Positions 16,813 to 25,869 of a stretch of DNA of 64,000 nt are shown piece after piece. The DNA lies in assembly GCF_000626675.1 (NCBI RefSeq), contig NZ_CP006842.1, positions 1,612,001 through 1,676,000 on the forward strand. Reading direction: 5' to 3'. Position numbers and translations under genes: made by a program. Positions within the stretch are counted from its first letter, which is position 1. Every line of letters begins with the position of its first letter. The notes under the pieces were generated by a model. That model searched no databases, was not told the DNA's origin, and was given only the letters and a program-made list of their open reading frames with translations. The stretch is from Corynebacterium glyciniphilum AJ 3170. GTDB taxonomy: Bacteria; Actinomycetota; Actinomycetes; Mycobacteriales; Mycobacteriaceae.

Positions 16813-17924
16813 GGCACCGATGGTACGTCCACCCACGCGTCGACGGCTGCAAAGGCCGCGGCCCTGACGTCGGGACGTGAGAGGAAGACGTCGTGCATCG
16901 CCCCGGGGATCACGCGTACCTCACAGTGCGGGTCCACCAGGTGTGCGGCCGACTGCATCTGTGACGGTTTCAACACGGTATCCGTCACGAAAGCCTGCCG
17001 CTCCGGGACCGTGGCACCGGTACCGTCAGGCACCATCTTCCCGGCGCTGTGGGCGTCCGAGCACAAGAGCAGCGTGGGGACACCGGTGGAGAAAGATCCG
17101 CTGTGCAGCTTATTGATCTCCCGGCTGACGCCCACCAGCCAGCTGACCTGTTTCGGACGGGGCAGCGGCGGCTTGAGTTCCAGGTCGTAGTCCCACTCGC
17201 CGTGCCTGGAGACATGCAGGCTCTGCCCGTAGGTCGGGTTGATCCCGCCCGGGACATGCCAGGTCGGCCAGAATCGGGCGACATGGGGGAAGACCCGGCG
17301 GATGATCAAGTTCGTAACCCGGTCGAACTGCAGGTCCAGCCACGGGCTGTTCAGGATCACCGCGTCGATGCTGTCGTATAACGCCGCGCGCGCGGTGTCA
17401 CCGAGCTGAGTTGCGGTGTGCAGGCGGGAGACGAACATCGTCACATCCAGTCCGCCGGTCGAATGCCCGACCAGGGTGGTCGATCCGTGCCCGGCGCTGA
17501 GCAGTGACAGGGCGACGGCAAGGTCCTCGTCGTAGAGCGACTGGGAGGTCACATGGTGCCAGGTCTGCCCGTCGCGGTGCGACCGGCCGCACTTGCGCAG
17601 GTCAAGGCCGTAGACGGCGTAGCCCAGTTCGTGGAAGTGCTCGGCGACGTGGGTCTGGAAGAAGAAGTCGGTCATTCCATGGACGAACAGGACGGCGGGA
17701 CGCTCCCCCCATTCCGGTGTGTCTGTCGGCCGGTAACGGACAAGCGTGCAGCACACCGTGCCCGGTGCGCCGTCGGGTTCATTGTCTGGGTCGATGCCGA
17801 ATTCAATGGTGTGCCGCGTGTATCCGTCGCCCAGAATATCCGGCTCAAAGTCCAGTTCATGGACGCTTTGTCCCAGTGGGCGGGAAAGGACGGTGGCGAC
17901 ATTCTGGCGGCTGAGAGCATTCAC
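16809..17924 (-). CDS. alpha/beta hydrolase (lysophospholipase-like)
   Basis: A 371-residue serine hydrolase. After a region of about 75 residues the alpha/beta core starts (RPAVLFVHGMTDFFFQ), with the nucleophile elbow GHSTGG (Ser155 from the chosen start) and a likely catalytic His in PGAMHDVFLS near the C-terminus. The GTG at 17924 is preferred because TACACT lies exactly 8 bases upstream (leaderless); the frame stays open to 18047 but the extra residues are Arg/Pro-rich and unlike a domain. The gene is coupled to mycothione reductase by an ATGA overlap. The substrate (lysophospholipid, monoacylglycerol or another ester) is not known. Confidence 0.82.
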   Translation of the reverse strand: MNALSRQNVATVLSRPLGQSVHELDFEPDILGDGYTRHTIEFGIDPDNEPDGAPGTVCCTLVRYRPTDTPEWGERPAVLFVHGMTDFFFQTHVAEHFHELGYAVYGLDLRKCGRSHRDGQTWHHVTSQSLYDEDLAVALSLLSAGHGSTTLVGHSTGGLDVTMFVSRLHTATQLGDTARAALYDSIDAVILNSPWLDLQFDRVTNLIIRRVFPHVARFWPTWHVPGGINPTYGQSLHVSRHGEWDYDLELKPPLPRPKQVSWLVGVSREINKLHSGSFSTGVPTLLLCSDAHSAGKMVPDGTGATVPERQAFVTDTVLKPSQMQSAAHLVDPHCEVRVIPGAMHDVFLSRPDVRAAAFAAVDAWVDVPSVP

Positions 17925-18141
17925 GGGATGCCAGTGTAATGCCCCTGACCGCCTGCGTTCGCGCATCGGAACCGGTTCAGAAGAGGGCAGGACGGTCACA
18001 CGCGCAGAGGGGCGGGTTGTACCAGTAGCCACAGTGGCACGTATCATCGCACCATTGTGGACGCCGCGTGTGGCTTATGGCAGTGCCCAGAGGGTCACCG
18101 GCTGCGGCGAACAAGCAGCGATGAAAAGGATTGAGCTTAAC

Positions 18142-19623
18142 GTGTCACCTTCCCAGAATGATCACGTCGACGTCGCCCTCATCGGCGCCGGTGTCATCTC
18201 CACCACCCTGTCCGTGATGCTGCGTCAGCTCCAGCCTGACTGGAGCCAGCTGATCATCGAGCGTATGGACGTCCCCGGTGCAGAGTCCTCCTCGCCGTGG
18301 AACAACGCCGGCACCGGCCACTCGGCCCTGTGTGAGCTCAACTACACGCCCGAGGTCAACGGCAAGATCGACATCTCCAAGGCTGTCGGCATCAACGAGA
18401 AGTTCCAGGCCTCCCGCCAGTTCTGGTCCTACCTCGTGGAGAACGGCACCCTCGGTGAGCCCAGCGAGTGGATCAACCGCACCCCGCACATGTCGTTCGG
18501 CCACGGTACTGCGCAGGCGGACTACATCAAGGCCCGCTATGAAGCGTTGAAGGACCACCCGCTCTTCCCGGATATGCAGTACACCGACTCGGAAGAGGTC
18601 TTCAGCGAAAAACTTCCGCTGATGGCGGACGGCCGTGACTTCTCCGAGCCGGTTGCGATCTCCTGGACCGACGCGGGCACCGACATCAACTACGGGGCGC
18701 TGACCCGCCAGTACCTGGACGCCGTCACCGCCGAAGGTGTCGAGGTCCGGTACGGCAACAATGTCACCAACATCACCCGTGACGGCGCCGGCTGGAAGCT
18801 CGAGGTGAAGAACCTGCACAACGGCGACACCTCCACCGTGCGCGCGAATTTCGTGTTCGTCGGTGCCGGCGGTATGGCCCTGCCGCTGCTGCAGAAGGCC
18901 GGTATCCCGGAGATCCGCGGCTACGCCGGATTCCCGATCTCCGGTGAGTGGCTGCGGTGCACCAATGACGAGGTCATCGAGCAGCACTCCGCGAAGGTCT
19001 ACGGCAAGGCTGCCAAGGGCGCTCCGCCGATGTCGGTGCCGCACCTGGACACCCGCATCATCGACGGTAAGAAGGGCCTGCTCTTCGGCCCGTACGCCGG
19101 CTGGACGCCGAAGTTCCTGAAGAACGGCTCCTTCCTGGACCTGTTCAAGTCCCTGCGCCCGGGCAACATCCCGTCCTACCTGGGCGTGGCTGTCCAGGAG
19201 ATGGGTCTGACCAAGTACCTGGTCGAAGAGGTGCTCAAGGACCAGGCGGCCCGCGTGGAGTCGCTGCGTGAGTACATGCCCAACGTCAACGGCGATGACT
19301 GGGAGCTTGTCACCGCCGGGCAGCGCGTCCAGGTGATCAAGCCGATCGGTGCGCCGAAGTTCGGTTCGCTGGAGTTCGGTACCGCTCTGGTCAACTCCGG
19401 CGACGGCAGCATCGCCGGCCTGATGGGTGCGTCTCCGGGAGCGTCCATCGCCCCCTCGGCGATGATCGAGGTGTTGGAGCGTTGCTTCGGTAACCGGATG
19501 GCTGACTGGGCTCCGAAGCTCAAGGAGATGATCCCGTCCTACGGTGGTCGGATCTCCAAGGACACCGCGCTGTTCAACGAGCAGTGGGAGCGCAGCCAGA
19601 AGGCTCTGAAGCTCGACAAGTAG
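18142..19623 (+). CDS. mqo: malate:quinone oxidoreductase
   Basis: Membrane-associated FAD enzyme of the citric acid cycle that oxidises malate to oxaloacetate and passes electrons to the quinone pool. The protein closely follows corynebacterial Mqo along its whole length: VALIGAGVISTTL at the N-terminal dinucleotide-binding site, SSSPWNNAGTGHSALCELNY, GTDINYGALTRQYL, PSYLGVAVQEMGLTKYLV, and GASPGASIAPSAMIEVLERC at the C-terminus. The GTG at 18142 is preferred because AAAAGGA lies upstream of it; the ATG at 18121 (500 residues in total) has no ribosome site and is the alternative. It stands divergent from the hydrolase-mtr pair and directly before cobA. Confidence 0.95.
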   Translation: MSPSQNDHVDVALIGAGVISTTLSVMLRQLQPDWSQLIIERMDVPGAESSSPWNNAGTGHSALCELNYTPEVNGKIDISKAVGINEKFQASRQFWSYLVENGTLGEPSEWINRTPHMSFGHGTAQADYIKARYEALKDHPLFPDMQYTDSEEVFSEKLPLMADGRDFSEPVAISWTDAGTDINYGALTRQYLDAVTAEGVEVRYGNNVTNITRDGAGWKLEVKNLHNGDTSTVRANFVFVGAGGMALPLLQKAGIPEIRGYAGFPISGEWLRCTNDEVIEQHSAKVYGKAAKGAPPMSVPHLDTRIIDGKKGLLFGPYAGWTPKFLKNGSFLDLFKSLRPGNIPSYLGVAVQEMGLTKYLVEEVLKDQAARVESLREYMPNVNGDDWELVTAGQRVQVIKPIGAPKFGSLEFGTALVNSGDGSIAGLMGASPGASIAPSAMIEVLERCFGNRMADWAPKLKEMIPSYGGRISKDTALFNEQWERSQKALKLDK

Positions 19624-19645
19624 CAGGGGACTAGACTCCAAGCCC

Positions 19646-20689
19646 ATGAGTCTTGTGTTGACCGGCGTGCCGGTGCTCGTGGTGGACGGACCGGACGCCG
19701 CCGTCGCAGCGGAGCTGCTTCGTGACCAGGGGGCCGTCCCCACCATCGGTACGGCCACAGGGGACACGCGTGTCGCTCTGGTGCGGGTGCCTGCGGGCAC
19801 ACCGCCCGCTGCTGCTGTCGAGGCTCTGGCCTGGGCGACGGCGCACGGCGTACCGGTCGATGACCGCCGTGGGGCAGCCGTGTCTGCGTTGGATGCGGAA
19901 GCACTCCCTGCACACAGCGTGCACAGTGCCGCGGAGAGCACTGCCGGCAGTGTCACTCTCGTCGGTGGAGGTCCGGGGGACGCTGAGTTGGTCACCGTTG
20001 CCGGGACCCGGGCGGTGCGGGCGGCCGACGTCGTCCTCACCGACCATCTCGGAGCTGTCGCACTCGCCGAGGAAGCCGCAGAGCGGGGTGCTGAGGTCAT
20101 CGACGTCGCGAAGATCCCGTATTCCACCCAGGTTCCGCAGGAGCGCATCAACGCGCTCATGATCGACCGGGCGAAGGCCGGCAAGCACGTCGTGCGCCTC
20201 AAGGGCGGGGACGCGTACATCTTCGGTCGGGGCCACGAGGAGGTCCAGGCGTGTGCCGCGGCGGGGATCCCCGTACGCGTGATCCCCGGGGTGACCTCGG
20301 TGACGTCCGCACCGGCGGCGGCAGGGATCTCCCTGACACACCGCGGGCTGAACCACGACGTCACCGTGGTCTCCGGTCACGTCCCTCCGGGACATGCGAA
20401 ATCACTGGTGAACTGGTCGGCTGTCGCCGGGCTCACCGGCACGCTGGTTCTGATCATGGCGATGCGCCATGCCGGGGCGATTGCCGCGGAACTCATCGAC
20501 CGTGGACGGGACGGAGAAACCCCGGCGGTTGTCGTCGAGCAGGCGTCCACCCCGCAGCAGCGCGTCACGGAAGCAACGTTGGTTACCCTGGGTGAGACGA
20601 TCGAGCGCGAGGGACTGGGCTCGCCGGCGATCATCATCGTCGGTGAGGCTGCGGCACGGCGGATCGACGTTACGGGACAGCTCAACTGA
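19646..20689 (+). CDS. cobA: uroporphyrinogen-III C-methyltransferase
   Basis: SUMT makes precorrin-2 from uroporphyrinogen III with two S-adenosylmethionines, for siroheme (needed by sulfite and nitrite reductases) or cobalamin. The methyltransferase core occupies roughly residues 100-347: VTLVGGGPGDAELVTV, VVRLKGGDAYIFGRGHEE, PVRVIPGVTSVTSAPAAAGI, and SGHVPPGH. The first 95 residues form an Ala/Val-rich extension of unclear role. The ATG at 19646 has TAGACT 8 bases upstream, indicating its own leaderless promoter despite the short gap after mqo. The 3' end overlaps the converging ATPase gene by 8 bp. Confidence 0.93.
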   Translation: MSLVLTGVPVLVVDGPDAAVAAELLRDQGAVPTIGTATGDTRVALVRVPAGTPPAAAVEALAWATAHGVPVDDRRGAAVSALDAEALPAHSVHSAAESTAGSVTLVGGGPGDAELVTVAGTRAVRAADVVLTDHLGAVALAEEAAERGAEVIDVAKIPYSTQVPQERINALMIDRAKAGKHVVRLKGGDAYIFGRGHEEVQACAAAGIPVRVIPGVTSVTSAPAAAGISLTHRGLNHDVTVVSGHVPPGHAKSLVNWSAVAGLTGTLVLIMAMRHAGAIAAELIDRGRDGETPAVVVEQASTPQQRVTEATLVTLGETIEREGLGSPAIIIVGEAAARRIDVTGQLN

Positions 20690-21830
20690 TCCGTCGCACC
20701 GTCCCGCTTCCCCGGAGCCAATCGCCCAGGTAGGGCAGTGTGAACTGGACCTTGCCCCACCCGGCGGGAGAGATCAGGTCCCGGTCGATCAGCTTTGCCC
20801 GCGGGTCGCTGGCAGCACGTTGGGTCTTGCCCAGGCGTTCGGCGATCGCGGCGGTGGCGACCGGGTCGTCTGTGCCGCCGCGTCCGTGCGCCGCCAGTGC
20901 AGCCATTGCCTCGAGGTACTCCCGCTGAACGGTGGGTACCCCCTTCAGTGACGGGTGGTGCACCTGAGCACCCATTGTCGCCACCGCCTCCTCCCTGATC
21001 GAGTCAACCTGCTGTACGGAGATCGAGTCTGCGTCGGCGCGGCGAGCGACGTTCCACGCCAGGGAGCCGACGAGCTGCACAAGGTAGGGGTAGCCGGCGG
21101 CGAGGTGGACGGCAGAGGCGAGCCCGGTGGTATCGAATGCCAGGCCGGAGTCCCGCGATGAGGTTGCGAGTACGTCTGCGGCGTCCTCACTGGTGAGCGG
21201 TCCCAGATCGTAGCGGTGCGCCCGGCGCATGAAGGTCGTCCCCGGCAGGTTGAGCAGTGTTTCCACCCCGTGGGTGAGACCGGCCATGGCCAGGGAGATT
21301 TCCAGATCGTCGCGGATGAGGTTCTGGTAGGTCACGGCGAGCCTGCTCAGTGCGTCACGGTCGGCGTCCTGGATCTCGTCGACGGTGATCAGGACTCCCG
21401 TGCCGGAGACCATCGCGAGTAGGTCGCGGAGACGTGAATCTAGCGTGGGGCGCGGAAGATCACGCTCGTCGGGGCCGGTGACGGAGGTGGTCACCGTGCC
21501 GAGCCCGGTGATCCCCACACCGGTTACCCGGCGCGTCGTCGGTGGACTGAGCTCCTGGATTTTCGCCGGTATCACCGAGTCGGTGAGTTCGGCCACGATG
21601 TCCCCGCGGGCTGAGGCACGCAGGACCAGCCAACCCTGGGTGGCGGCGATATCCTCGAGCTCGTTGAGCAGGACAGTCTTGCCGATCCCGCGGGATCCGG
21701 TGATCACCAGTGTGCGTGCGGCGGCGCCGGGGCCGGAAGCCAGGGCCTCGGCGTAGTCGTCGAGGATGATCCGTCTGCCGGCCCAGTACTGCGGCGACGC
21801 TCCGAAGGTCGGACGGAAGGGGTTGGTCAT
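20682..21830 (-). CDS. AAA-type ATPase with C-terminal winged-helix-like region
   Basis: A 382-residue P-loop ATPase of the Orc/Cdc6-like or archaeal-type ATPase group. Walker A is GSRGIGKT (about residues 45-52) and Walker B is VLITVDEIQDAD. The segment GYPYLVQLVGSLAWNVARR is typical of the lid domain, and the last 70 residues (AIAERLGKTQRAASDPRAKL, LISPAGWGKVQFTLPYLGDWL) look like a winged helix that could bind DNA. The ATG at 21830 has TACACT 7 bases upstream (leaderless). Longer readings enter the repeat region. Upstream lie five direct 8-mers and three palindromic boxes, which suggests tight self-regulation or a DNA target. Function unknown. Confidence 0.8.
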   Translation of the reverse strand: MTNPFRPTFGASPQYWAGRRIILDDYAEALASGPGAAARTLVITGSRGIGKTVLLNELEDIAATQGWLVLRASARGDIVAELTDSVIPAKIQELSPPTTRRVTGVGITGLGTVTTSVTGPDERDLPRPTLDSRLRDLLAMVSGTGVLITVDEIQDADRDALSRLAVTYQNLIRDDLEISLAMAGLTHGVETLLNLPGTTFMRRAHRYDLGPLTSEDAADVLATSSRDSGLAFDTTGLASAVHLAAGYPYLVQLVGSLAWNVARRADADSISVQQVDSIREEAVATMGAQVHHPSLKGVPTVQREYLEAMAALAAHGRGGTDDPVATAAIAERLGKTQRAASDPRAKLIDRDLISPAGWGKVQFTLPYLGDWLRGSGTVRRIS

Positions 21831-21862
21831 GACACCGAGTGTAGCGTCGATGCATCTGCGGG

Positions 21863-21912
21863 TTGAGAATTTGAGAATTTGAGAACAATCGGTCGATTGA
21901 GAATTTGAGAAT
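21863..21912. repeat. iteron-like array of TTGAGAAT 8-mers
   Basis: Five copies of TTGAGAAT lie at 21863, 21871, 21879 (last base C), 21897 and 21905, arranged as three plus two. The 10-base gap between the blocks is part of the dyad CAATCG-GT-CGATTG (21886-21899). The first copies overlap the expected -35 position of the leaderless ATPase promoter on the minus strand (-10 TACACT at 21843-21838). Confidence 0.9.
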
Positions 21913-21941
21913 TCCCTGCCCTGATGGCCACTGATGAGGGG

Positions 21942-22022
21942 AAGTGTTACCACTTCAGGGTGGTAACACTTTTGGTGACCTGGGCTTTTGCAGGATATGG
22001 GACGCCGAAAGTGGTAACACTT
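21942..22022. repeat. three copies of a near-palindromic box AAGTGgtaaCACTT
   Basis: GTGTTACCAC/GTGGTAACAC occurs three times: inside AAGTGTTACCACTT (21942-21955, inverted), in GTGGTAACAC (21960-21969) and inside AAAGTGGTAACACTT (22008-22022). Each copy is itself a dyad with AAGTG and CACTT arms, so they look like operator half-clusters between the ATPase and yaaA genes. No protein-coding frame uses this stretch. Confidence 0.85.
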
Positions 22023-22055
22023 CCTGGGTTCGGCCCGACGGCCACCAGTCGCCGC

Positions 22056-22817
22056 CTACACCACCAGCGTCAACGAGTCTTTCGCAGAGAGCCCCTCGTT
22101 GACCTCCACGGTCAACCCGGCACGTCGTGCGATGTCAGCCACCCCGGCCACGTCACCGGGGGTCGTCAAGTCCGTATCGGCGGAGGCCAGCTCCCGGGCC
22201 AGCAGACCCTTGTAGTGCTTGTTGAAGTGACTGACAACCTTGCGGGAGCCGTCCTCGCGCACAGACTCGACCCGCACGGTCACCGCCCCGGGCAGCCGCC
22301 CCAACTGCTGGTAGCCGCCGGACCGTAGGTCGACGACCGTGCCGGGAACCTGTTGCAGTGCCTCGGTGACGGCCGAACCCCAGCGGGCCTTCATCGTCGG
22401 CAGTGCGTCGACTGCCGCACCGGAGTACGGCAGTTTCGTCCCGGCGGACAACCGGTAGTGCGGCACCGGGTCGTCCGCCGCCAGTAGGCCGAACAACGCC
22501 GAACCCACCCCCAGTCGCGTGCGTGCGGAGGGGGCGAGGGTGGAGACGTCGAGGGCATCGTAGAGGACCCCCGTGTAGCGCATGATCGCCGGGACAGTCG
22601 GTGCTTCGCGCAATCGGGTGTTCGCTTCGGCCTCACTGCGGAGCTTCTCCGAGATCCCGAGAATCTGCAGCGCATCGTCGGGGTGGAGGACGCGGAGATC
22701 CTCGATGTTCCGCCGCCGGACCTTGTTGAGCGAGGGGAAGGAAAGTGCCTCGATGTCCAGCGCGGGGCCGTCGCCACCGGATGCCTTGGTTTCGGACGGG
22801 GGGAGCAGGATAAACAT
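22056..22817 (-). CDS. yaaA: YaaA/UPF0246 peroxide stress protein
   Basis: A 253-residue protein of the YaaA (DUF328) family, which in E. coli limits free iron and DNA damage during peroxide stress. Recognisable parts are MFILLPPSETKASGG at the N-terminus, MRYTGVLYDALDVSTL, and the C-terminal VVSHFNKHYKGLLAREL. The length matches the family (about 250). The ATG at 22817 has TAGGGT 7 bases upstream, so the transcript is leaderless and starts back to back with the proS promoter in a 51-bp divergent gap. The molecular activity of YaaA, a DNA-binding protein in E. coli, is not settled. Confidence 0.9.
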   Translation of the reverse strand: MFILLPPSETKASGGDGPALDIEALSFPSLNKVRRRNIEDLRVLHPDDALQILGISEKLRSEAEANTRLREAPTVPAIMRYTGVLYDALDVSTLAPSARTRLGVGSALFGLLAADDPVPHYRLSAGTKLPYSGAAVDALPTMKARWGSAVTEALQQVPGTVVDLRSGGYQQLGRLPGAVTVRVESVREDGSRKVVSHFNKHYKGLLARELASADTDLTTPGDVAGVADIARRAGLTVEVNEGLSAKDSLTLVV

Positions 22818-22824
22818 GCGCTAC

Positions 22825-22861
22825 ACCCTAGCGATACACACATAGTGCTTTGAACTAGAGT
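22825..22861. promoter_or_regulatory. divergent leaderless promoters of yaaA and proS
   Basis: The 51-bp gap holds TAGGGT (22830-22825, minus strand) 7 bases before the yaaA ATG and TAGAGT (22856-22861, plus strand) 7 bases before the proS ATG. Neither gene has a ribosome site, so both mRNAs should begin at the start codon. Confidence 0.7.
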
Positions 22862-22868
22862 ACCGGTC

Positions 22869-24626
22869 ATGATCACCCGGATGTCGTCTCTTTTCCTGCG
22901 CACGCTGCGCGATGATCCCGCCGACGCGGAGGTCCCCAGCCACAAGCTTCTGGTTCGTGCGGGGTATATCCGGCGGGCGGCTCCGGGCGTGTACTCGTGG
23001 CTGCCGCTGGGGCTGCGGGTGCTGCGCAACGTAGAGAAGGTCGTGCGGGAGGAAATGGGTGCCATCGGCGCCCAGGAGATCAGCCTACCGGCCCTGCTGC
23101 CGCGGGAGCCCTATGAGACGACGGGGCGCTGGACGGAGTACGGCGACGCGCTGTTCCGTCTCAAGGACCGCAAGGGACAGGACTATCTCCTCGGCCCGAC
23201 CCACGAGGAGTTGTTCACCTCGCTGGTGAAGGGGGAGTACAGCTCCTACAAGGATTTCCCTGTCACCCTCTTCCAGATCCAGACGAAGTACCGGGACGAG
23301 GAACGTCCCCGTGCGGGCATCCTGCGGGGCCGTGAGTTCATCATGAAGGACTCCTACTCCTTCACGATGGACGACGAGGGACTCGAGGAGGCTTACCAGG
23401 CACATCGCCGTGCCTACCAGGCCGTCTTTGACCGGCTCGGCGTAGAGTACGCGATCTGTGCGGCTACCTCCGGCGCGATGGGCGGGTCGGCGTCCGAGGA
23501 GTTCCTCGCGGTTTCCCCGAACGGTGAAGACACGTTCGTGCGTGCCTCCGACGGCGACTATGCCGCCAATGTCGAGGCCGTCGTCACCCCGCACCCCGAG
23601 ACGCGGCCGGTGGAGGGTTTGCCGGAGGCGACGGTCTACGAGACTCCGGATGCGACGACAATGGACACGCTGGTTGAGTGGGCGCGGGCTGAGGGCATTA
23701 CCGTGGACGGTCGCGACGTTAAGCTCGCGGACACGCTCAAGTGCCTGGTCGTCAAGGTGACCGAGCCCGGCGCGGAGCCGGAGCTGACCGGTATTCTGCT
23801 GCCGGGCGATCGCGACGCCGACATGAAGCGGTTGGAGGCGTCCCTGGAGCCGGCGACAGTGGAACTCGCCGAGGACAAGGATTTCGAGGTCAACCCGTTC
23901 CTCATCAAGGGATACGTGGGCCCCAAGGGGCTGGCAGACAATGGCGTGCGGGTGCTCGCGGATCCGCGCATCGTGACCGGCACGTCGTGGATCACGGGTG
24001 CGGACAAGAAGAACCACCATGTGGTCAACATGGTGGCGGGCCGGGACTTCACGCCCGACGGATACATCGAGGCGGCGAATGTCCGCGAAGGTGATGCCGC
24101 ACCCGAGGGAATGGGCACGTTGACGTTGGAGCGTGGTATCGAGATCGGGCATATCTTCCAACTCGGCCGCAAGTACACCGAGGCCTTCGACATGCAGATC
24201 CTCGACGTCAACGGCAAGCGTTCGGTCCCCACCATGGGATCCTACGGGCTGGGTGTCTCGCGCCTCATTGCCGTGTTGGCCGAGCAGATGCACGACGAGA
24301 AGGGACTGCGGTGGCCCAGTGAGGTCGCCCCCTATGATGTCCACGTGGTCATCGCGAACAAGGATGCCGCCGCCGGCGAGGCCGCGGAGAACCTGGTCGA
24401 CCGGTTGGCTGACGCGGGGCTGGAGGTTCTTTTCGATGACCGTCCGAAGGTGAGCCCCGGCGTGAAGTTCAAGGACGCTGAATTGCTGGGGGTCCCTCTG
24501 GTATTCGTGGTCGGGCGCGGGTTCGCCGACGGCACGGTGGAACTGCGGAACCGCCTGACGGGTGACGTCGACAACATCGCCTACAACACCGCTGTGGATC
24601 TCTTCCTGGAGCGTCGCGGGCGGTAG
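22869..24626 (+). CDS. proS: prolyl-tRNA synthetase
   Basis: Class II aminoacyl-tRNA synthetase that charges tRNA-Pro, 585 residues, bacterial type with an inserted editing domain. Motif 2 is in [20 protein letters not shown], and motif 3 is [14 protein letters not shown] near residue 455. Between motifs 2 and 3 lies the INS editing domain (about residues 220-400) that removes alanine from tRNA-Pro. The C-terminal anticodon-binding domain follows ([20 protein letters not shown] to the end). The length matches the family. A leaderless start after TAGAGT is likely. It is followed by a 250-bp gap with a bidirectional terminator. Confidence 0.96.
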   Translation: MITRMSSLFLRTLRDDPADAEVPSHKLLVRAGYIRRAAPGVYSWLPLGLRVLRNVEKVVREEMGAIGAQEISLPALLPREPYETTGRWTEYGDALFRLKDRKGQDYLLGPTHEELFTSLVKGEYSSYKDFPVTLFQIQTKYRDEERPRAGILRGREFIMKDSYSFTMDDEGLEEAYQAHRRAYQAVFDRLGVEYAICAATSGAMGGSASEEFLAVSPNGEDTFVRASDGDYAANVEAVVTPHPETRPVEGLPEATVYETPDATTMDTLVEWARAEGITVDGRDVKLADTLKCLVVKVTEPGAEPELTGILLPGDRDADMKRLEASLEPATVELAEDKDFEVNPFLIKGYVGPKGLADNGVRVLADPRIVTGTSWITGADKKNHHVVNMVAGRDFTPDGYIEAANVREGDAAPEGMGTLTLERGIEIGHIFQLGRKYTEAFDMQILDVNGKRSVPTMGSYGLGVSRLIAVLAEQMHDEKGLRWPSEVAPYDVHVVIANKDAAAGEAAENLVDRLADAGLEVLFDDRPKVSPGVKFKDAELLGVPLVFVVGRGFADGTVELRNRLTGDVDNIAYNTAVDLFLERRGR

Positions 24627-24700
24627 TGCTCGGAGGCGTGTTAGTCTGCGTCCTGCACCAGGGTGGTCCGTGAAGGACAGCCCGTGACAGGACGCGGGAG

Positions 24701-24844
24701 GTGAGAATCTCGGACCGCTCGACATGGAGGATGTCCCCGGGCCAGCTGCAGGAACACCTGAAGCTGCGTGCCAGGGCACGACGCATCCCCGACAAGAAGA
24801 AGCAGCACGATCGAAGGGCCTGCCGGAACACCCGGCGGGCCCTT
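24701..24844 (+). other. candidate small basic ORF that runs stop-less into a terminator
   Basis: A frame from GTG 24701 (or ATG 24731) encodes a short, strongly basic peptide with MSPGQLQEHLKLRARARR followed by IPDKKKQHDRRACRNTRR. There is no in-frame stop before the hairpin at 24814-24844; the frame continues to 25108, antisense to the lipoprotein gene. GGGAG and GGAGG motifs sit directly before each possible start, closer than usual. A TTAGTCT element at 24642-24648 could be a -10. I do not recognise the peptide. It may be a real small protein, an sRNA, or chance. Confidence 0.3.
24814..24844. terminator. bidirectional terminator between proS and the lipoprotein gene
   Basis: A 13-bp stem (AAGGGCCTGCCGG at 24814-24826 and CCGGCGGGCCCTT at 24832-24844, one G-U wobble) with loop AACAC, flanked by short A and T runs on the two strands. 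It can end transcription of proS and of the converging lipoprotein gene. Confidence 0.8.
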
Positions 24845-24876
24845 CCCGCATGGTCGGCCCCCTCTACTCGCCCCGT

Positions 24877-25794
24877 CTATTCTCCCCGGACGCTGACGGC
24901 CAGCGGATCCTCGCCCAGCGCGTCCTCCAGGGCAGCCTCGGATCGCGCTGACACGGCACACAGCATGGCGACCAGCGCCCGGTCGTTGTCGCTGATCTCG
25001 TCGACCGCGCGTCGCAGCGATACCGTCACCGCGTGGACGGACTCGAGGAGGACAGACGCCGCAGTCGCGGCGTCAGTAGGCGGGGTGAAACCGTCAGGTG
25101 TGCTGTAACCGGCGTCGGCGGCGACACCGGAGGCAGGTGTCACGGTGTCGCGGATGGTACGCATCCGGGTGCTGACGGTCGTGACGGTGTCCCGGTTCGT
25201 CCCTGCGACGGGCAGCACGACCCCGGAGAGATACACCGCCTGGTTGACCAGTTCCGTGGTCGCGGCGAGTCCGGCAGCGGTGTCCTGGGAGTCGGTGTCG
25301 AATCCGGCGTCGATCATCTCCTGATCGATCGCGGGGCCACCGGCTGAGCTGTCGTCGACGGTGGCGAGCGCGGCATGCAGCCCGGTGAGTAGGACGGCGC
25401 GGTCGCGTTCCCCGTCGTCGTCAGGTGCAGTGTCACTGGCGGCGTCGTCGCCGTCGATGAGCTGGAGCATCCGTGACCGCACGTCCTCAACCGCAGGGGT
25501 GTCCGCAAGAGCCTCAAGGGTGCGTGCCCCGCAGTCTTCCGGGGGTTGGCCGTCCCGGTCTGTGCCGCACTGGCGCACGATCTCCCCGGAGATCGCCTCG
25601 GACTGGTCGGCGAAGATTCCCGTGCCTCCGGCGACAGGTGTGCCGTCGAGGGCGTCGAGCTGTTGGACGAGCGACTCCAGGTTCTCGTCCGGCCGGGGCG
25701 GTTCAGTCGAGCATGCGGTGAACGATACTGTCGCGACGGTGAGCGCCGCACTGGCGGCAAGTACCCGTCGGACGACGGGACGACGCCGCGGCAT
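24877..25794 (-). CDS. putative lipoprotein, possibly DUF4439 (ferritin-like) family
   Basis: A 305-residue exported lipoprotein. The N-terminus is basic (MPRRRPVVRRVL), followed by a hydrophobic segment and the lipobox SFTAC, then a Pro/Glu linker. The mature protein is Ala/Asp/Thr-rich and helical. Mycobacteria carry a DUF4439 ferritin-like gene at the same place between proS and rimP, which is the main reason for the family suggestion; the residue pattern alone is not decisive. The ATG at 25794 is chosen; a GTG at 25827 is the alternative. It is divergent from rimP with a 75-bp gap. Metal binding is not demonstrated by any clear motif. Confidence 0.7.
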   Translation of the reverse strand: MPRRRPVVRRVLAASAALTVATVSFTACSTEPPRPDENLESLVQQLDALDGTPVAGGTGIFADQSEAISGEIVRQCGTDRDGQPPEDCGARTLEALADTPAVEDVRSRMLQLIDGDDAASDTAPDDDGERDRAVLLTGLHAALATVDDSSAGGPAIDQEMIDAGFDTDSQDTAAGLAATTELVNQAVYLSGVVLPVAGTNRDTVTTVSTRMRTIRDTVTPASGVAADAGYSTPDGFTPPTDAATAASVLLESVHAVTVSLRRAVDEISDNDRALVAMLCAVSARSEAALEDALGEDPLAVSVRGE

Positions 25795-25869
25795 CGCGGA
25801 GGCGGGGGCGGGTGAGGAGACGTGCACGGTCCCATAGTGCCATCCCGGGTCGGTGATAGGGTTCACGGC

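Noticed and set aside
18145..20364. 739-codon open frame on the minus strand across mqo and cobA
   Set aside because: It mirrors the third-codon-position GC bias of two well-identified plus-strand genes, has Arg/Ala/Ser-rich composition and no recognisable domain.
21863..22022. Plasmid or phage origin of replication
   Set aside because: Iteron-like repeats are present, but there is no rep gene, AT-rich unwinding region or DnaA box cluster, so I only describe it as a repeat platform.
23085..24851. 588-codon minus-strand frame opposite proS
   Set aside because: An antisense shadow of proS; the same holds for 40483-42147 opposite pnp and 1082-2161 opposite the AtuA gene.
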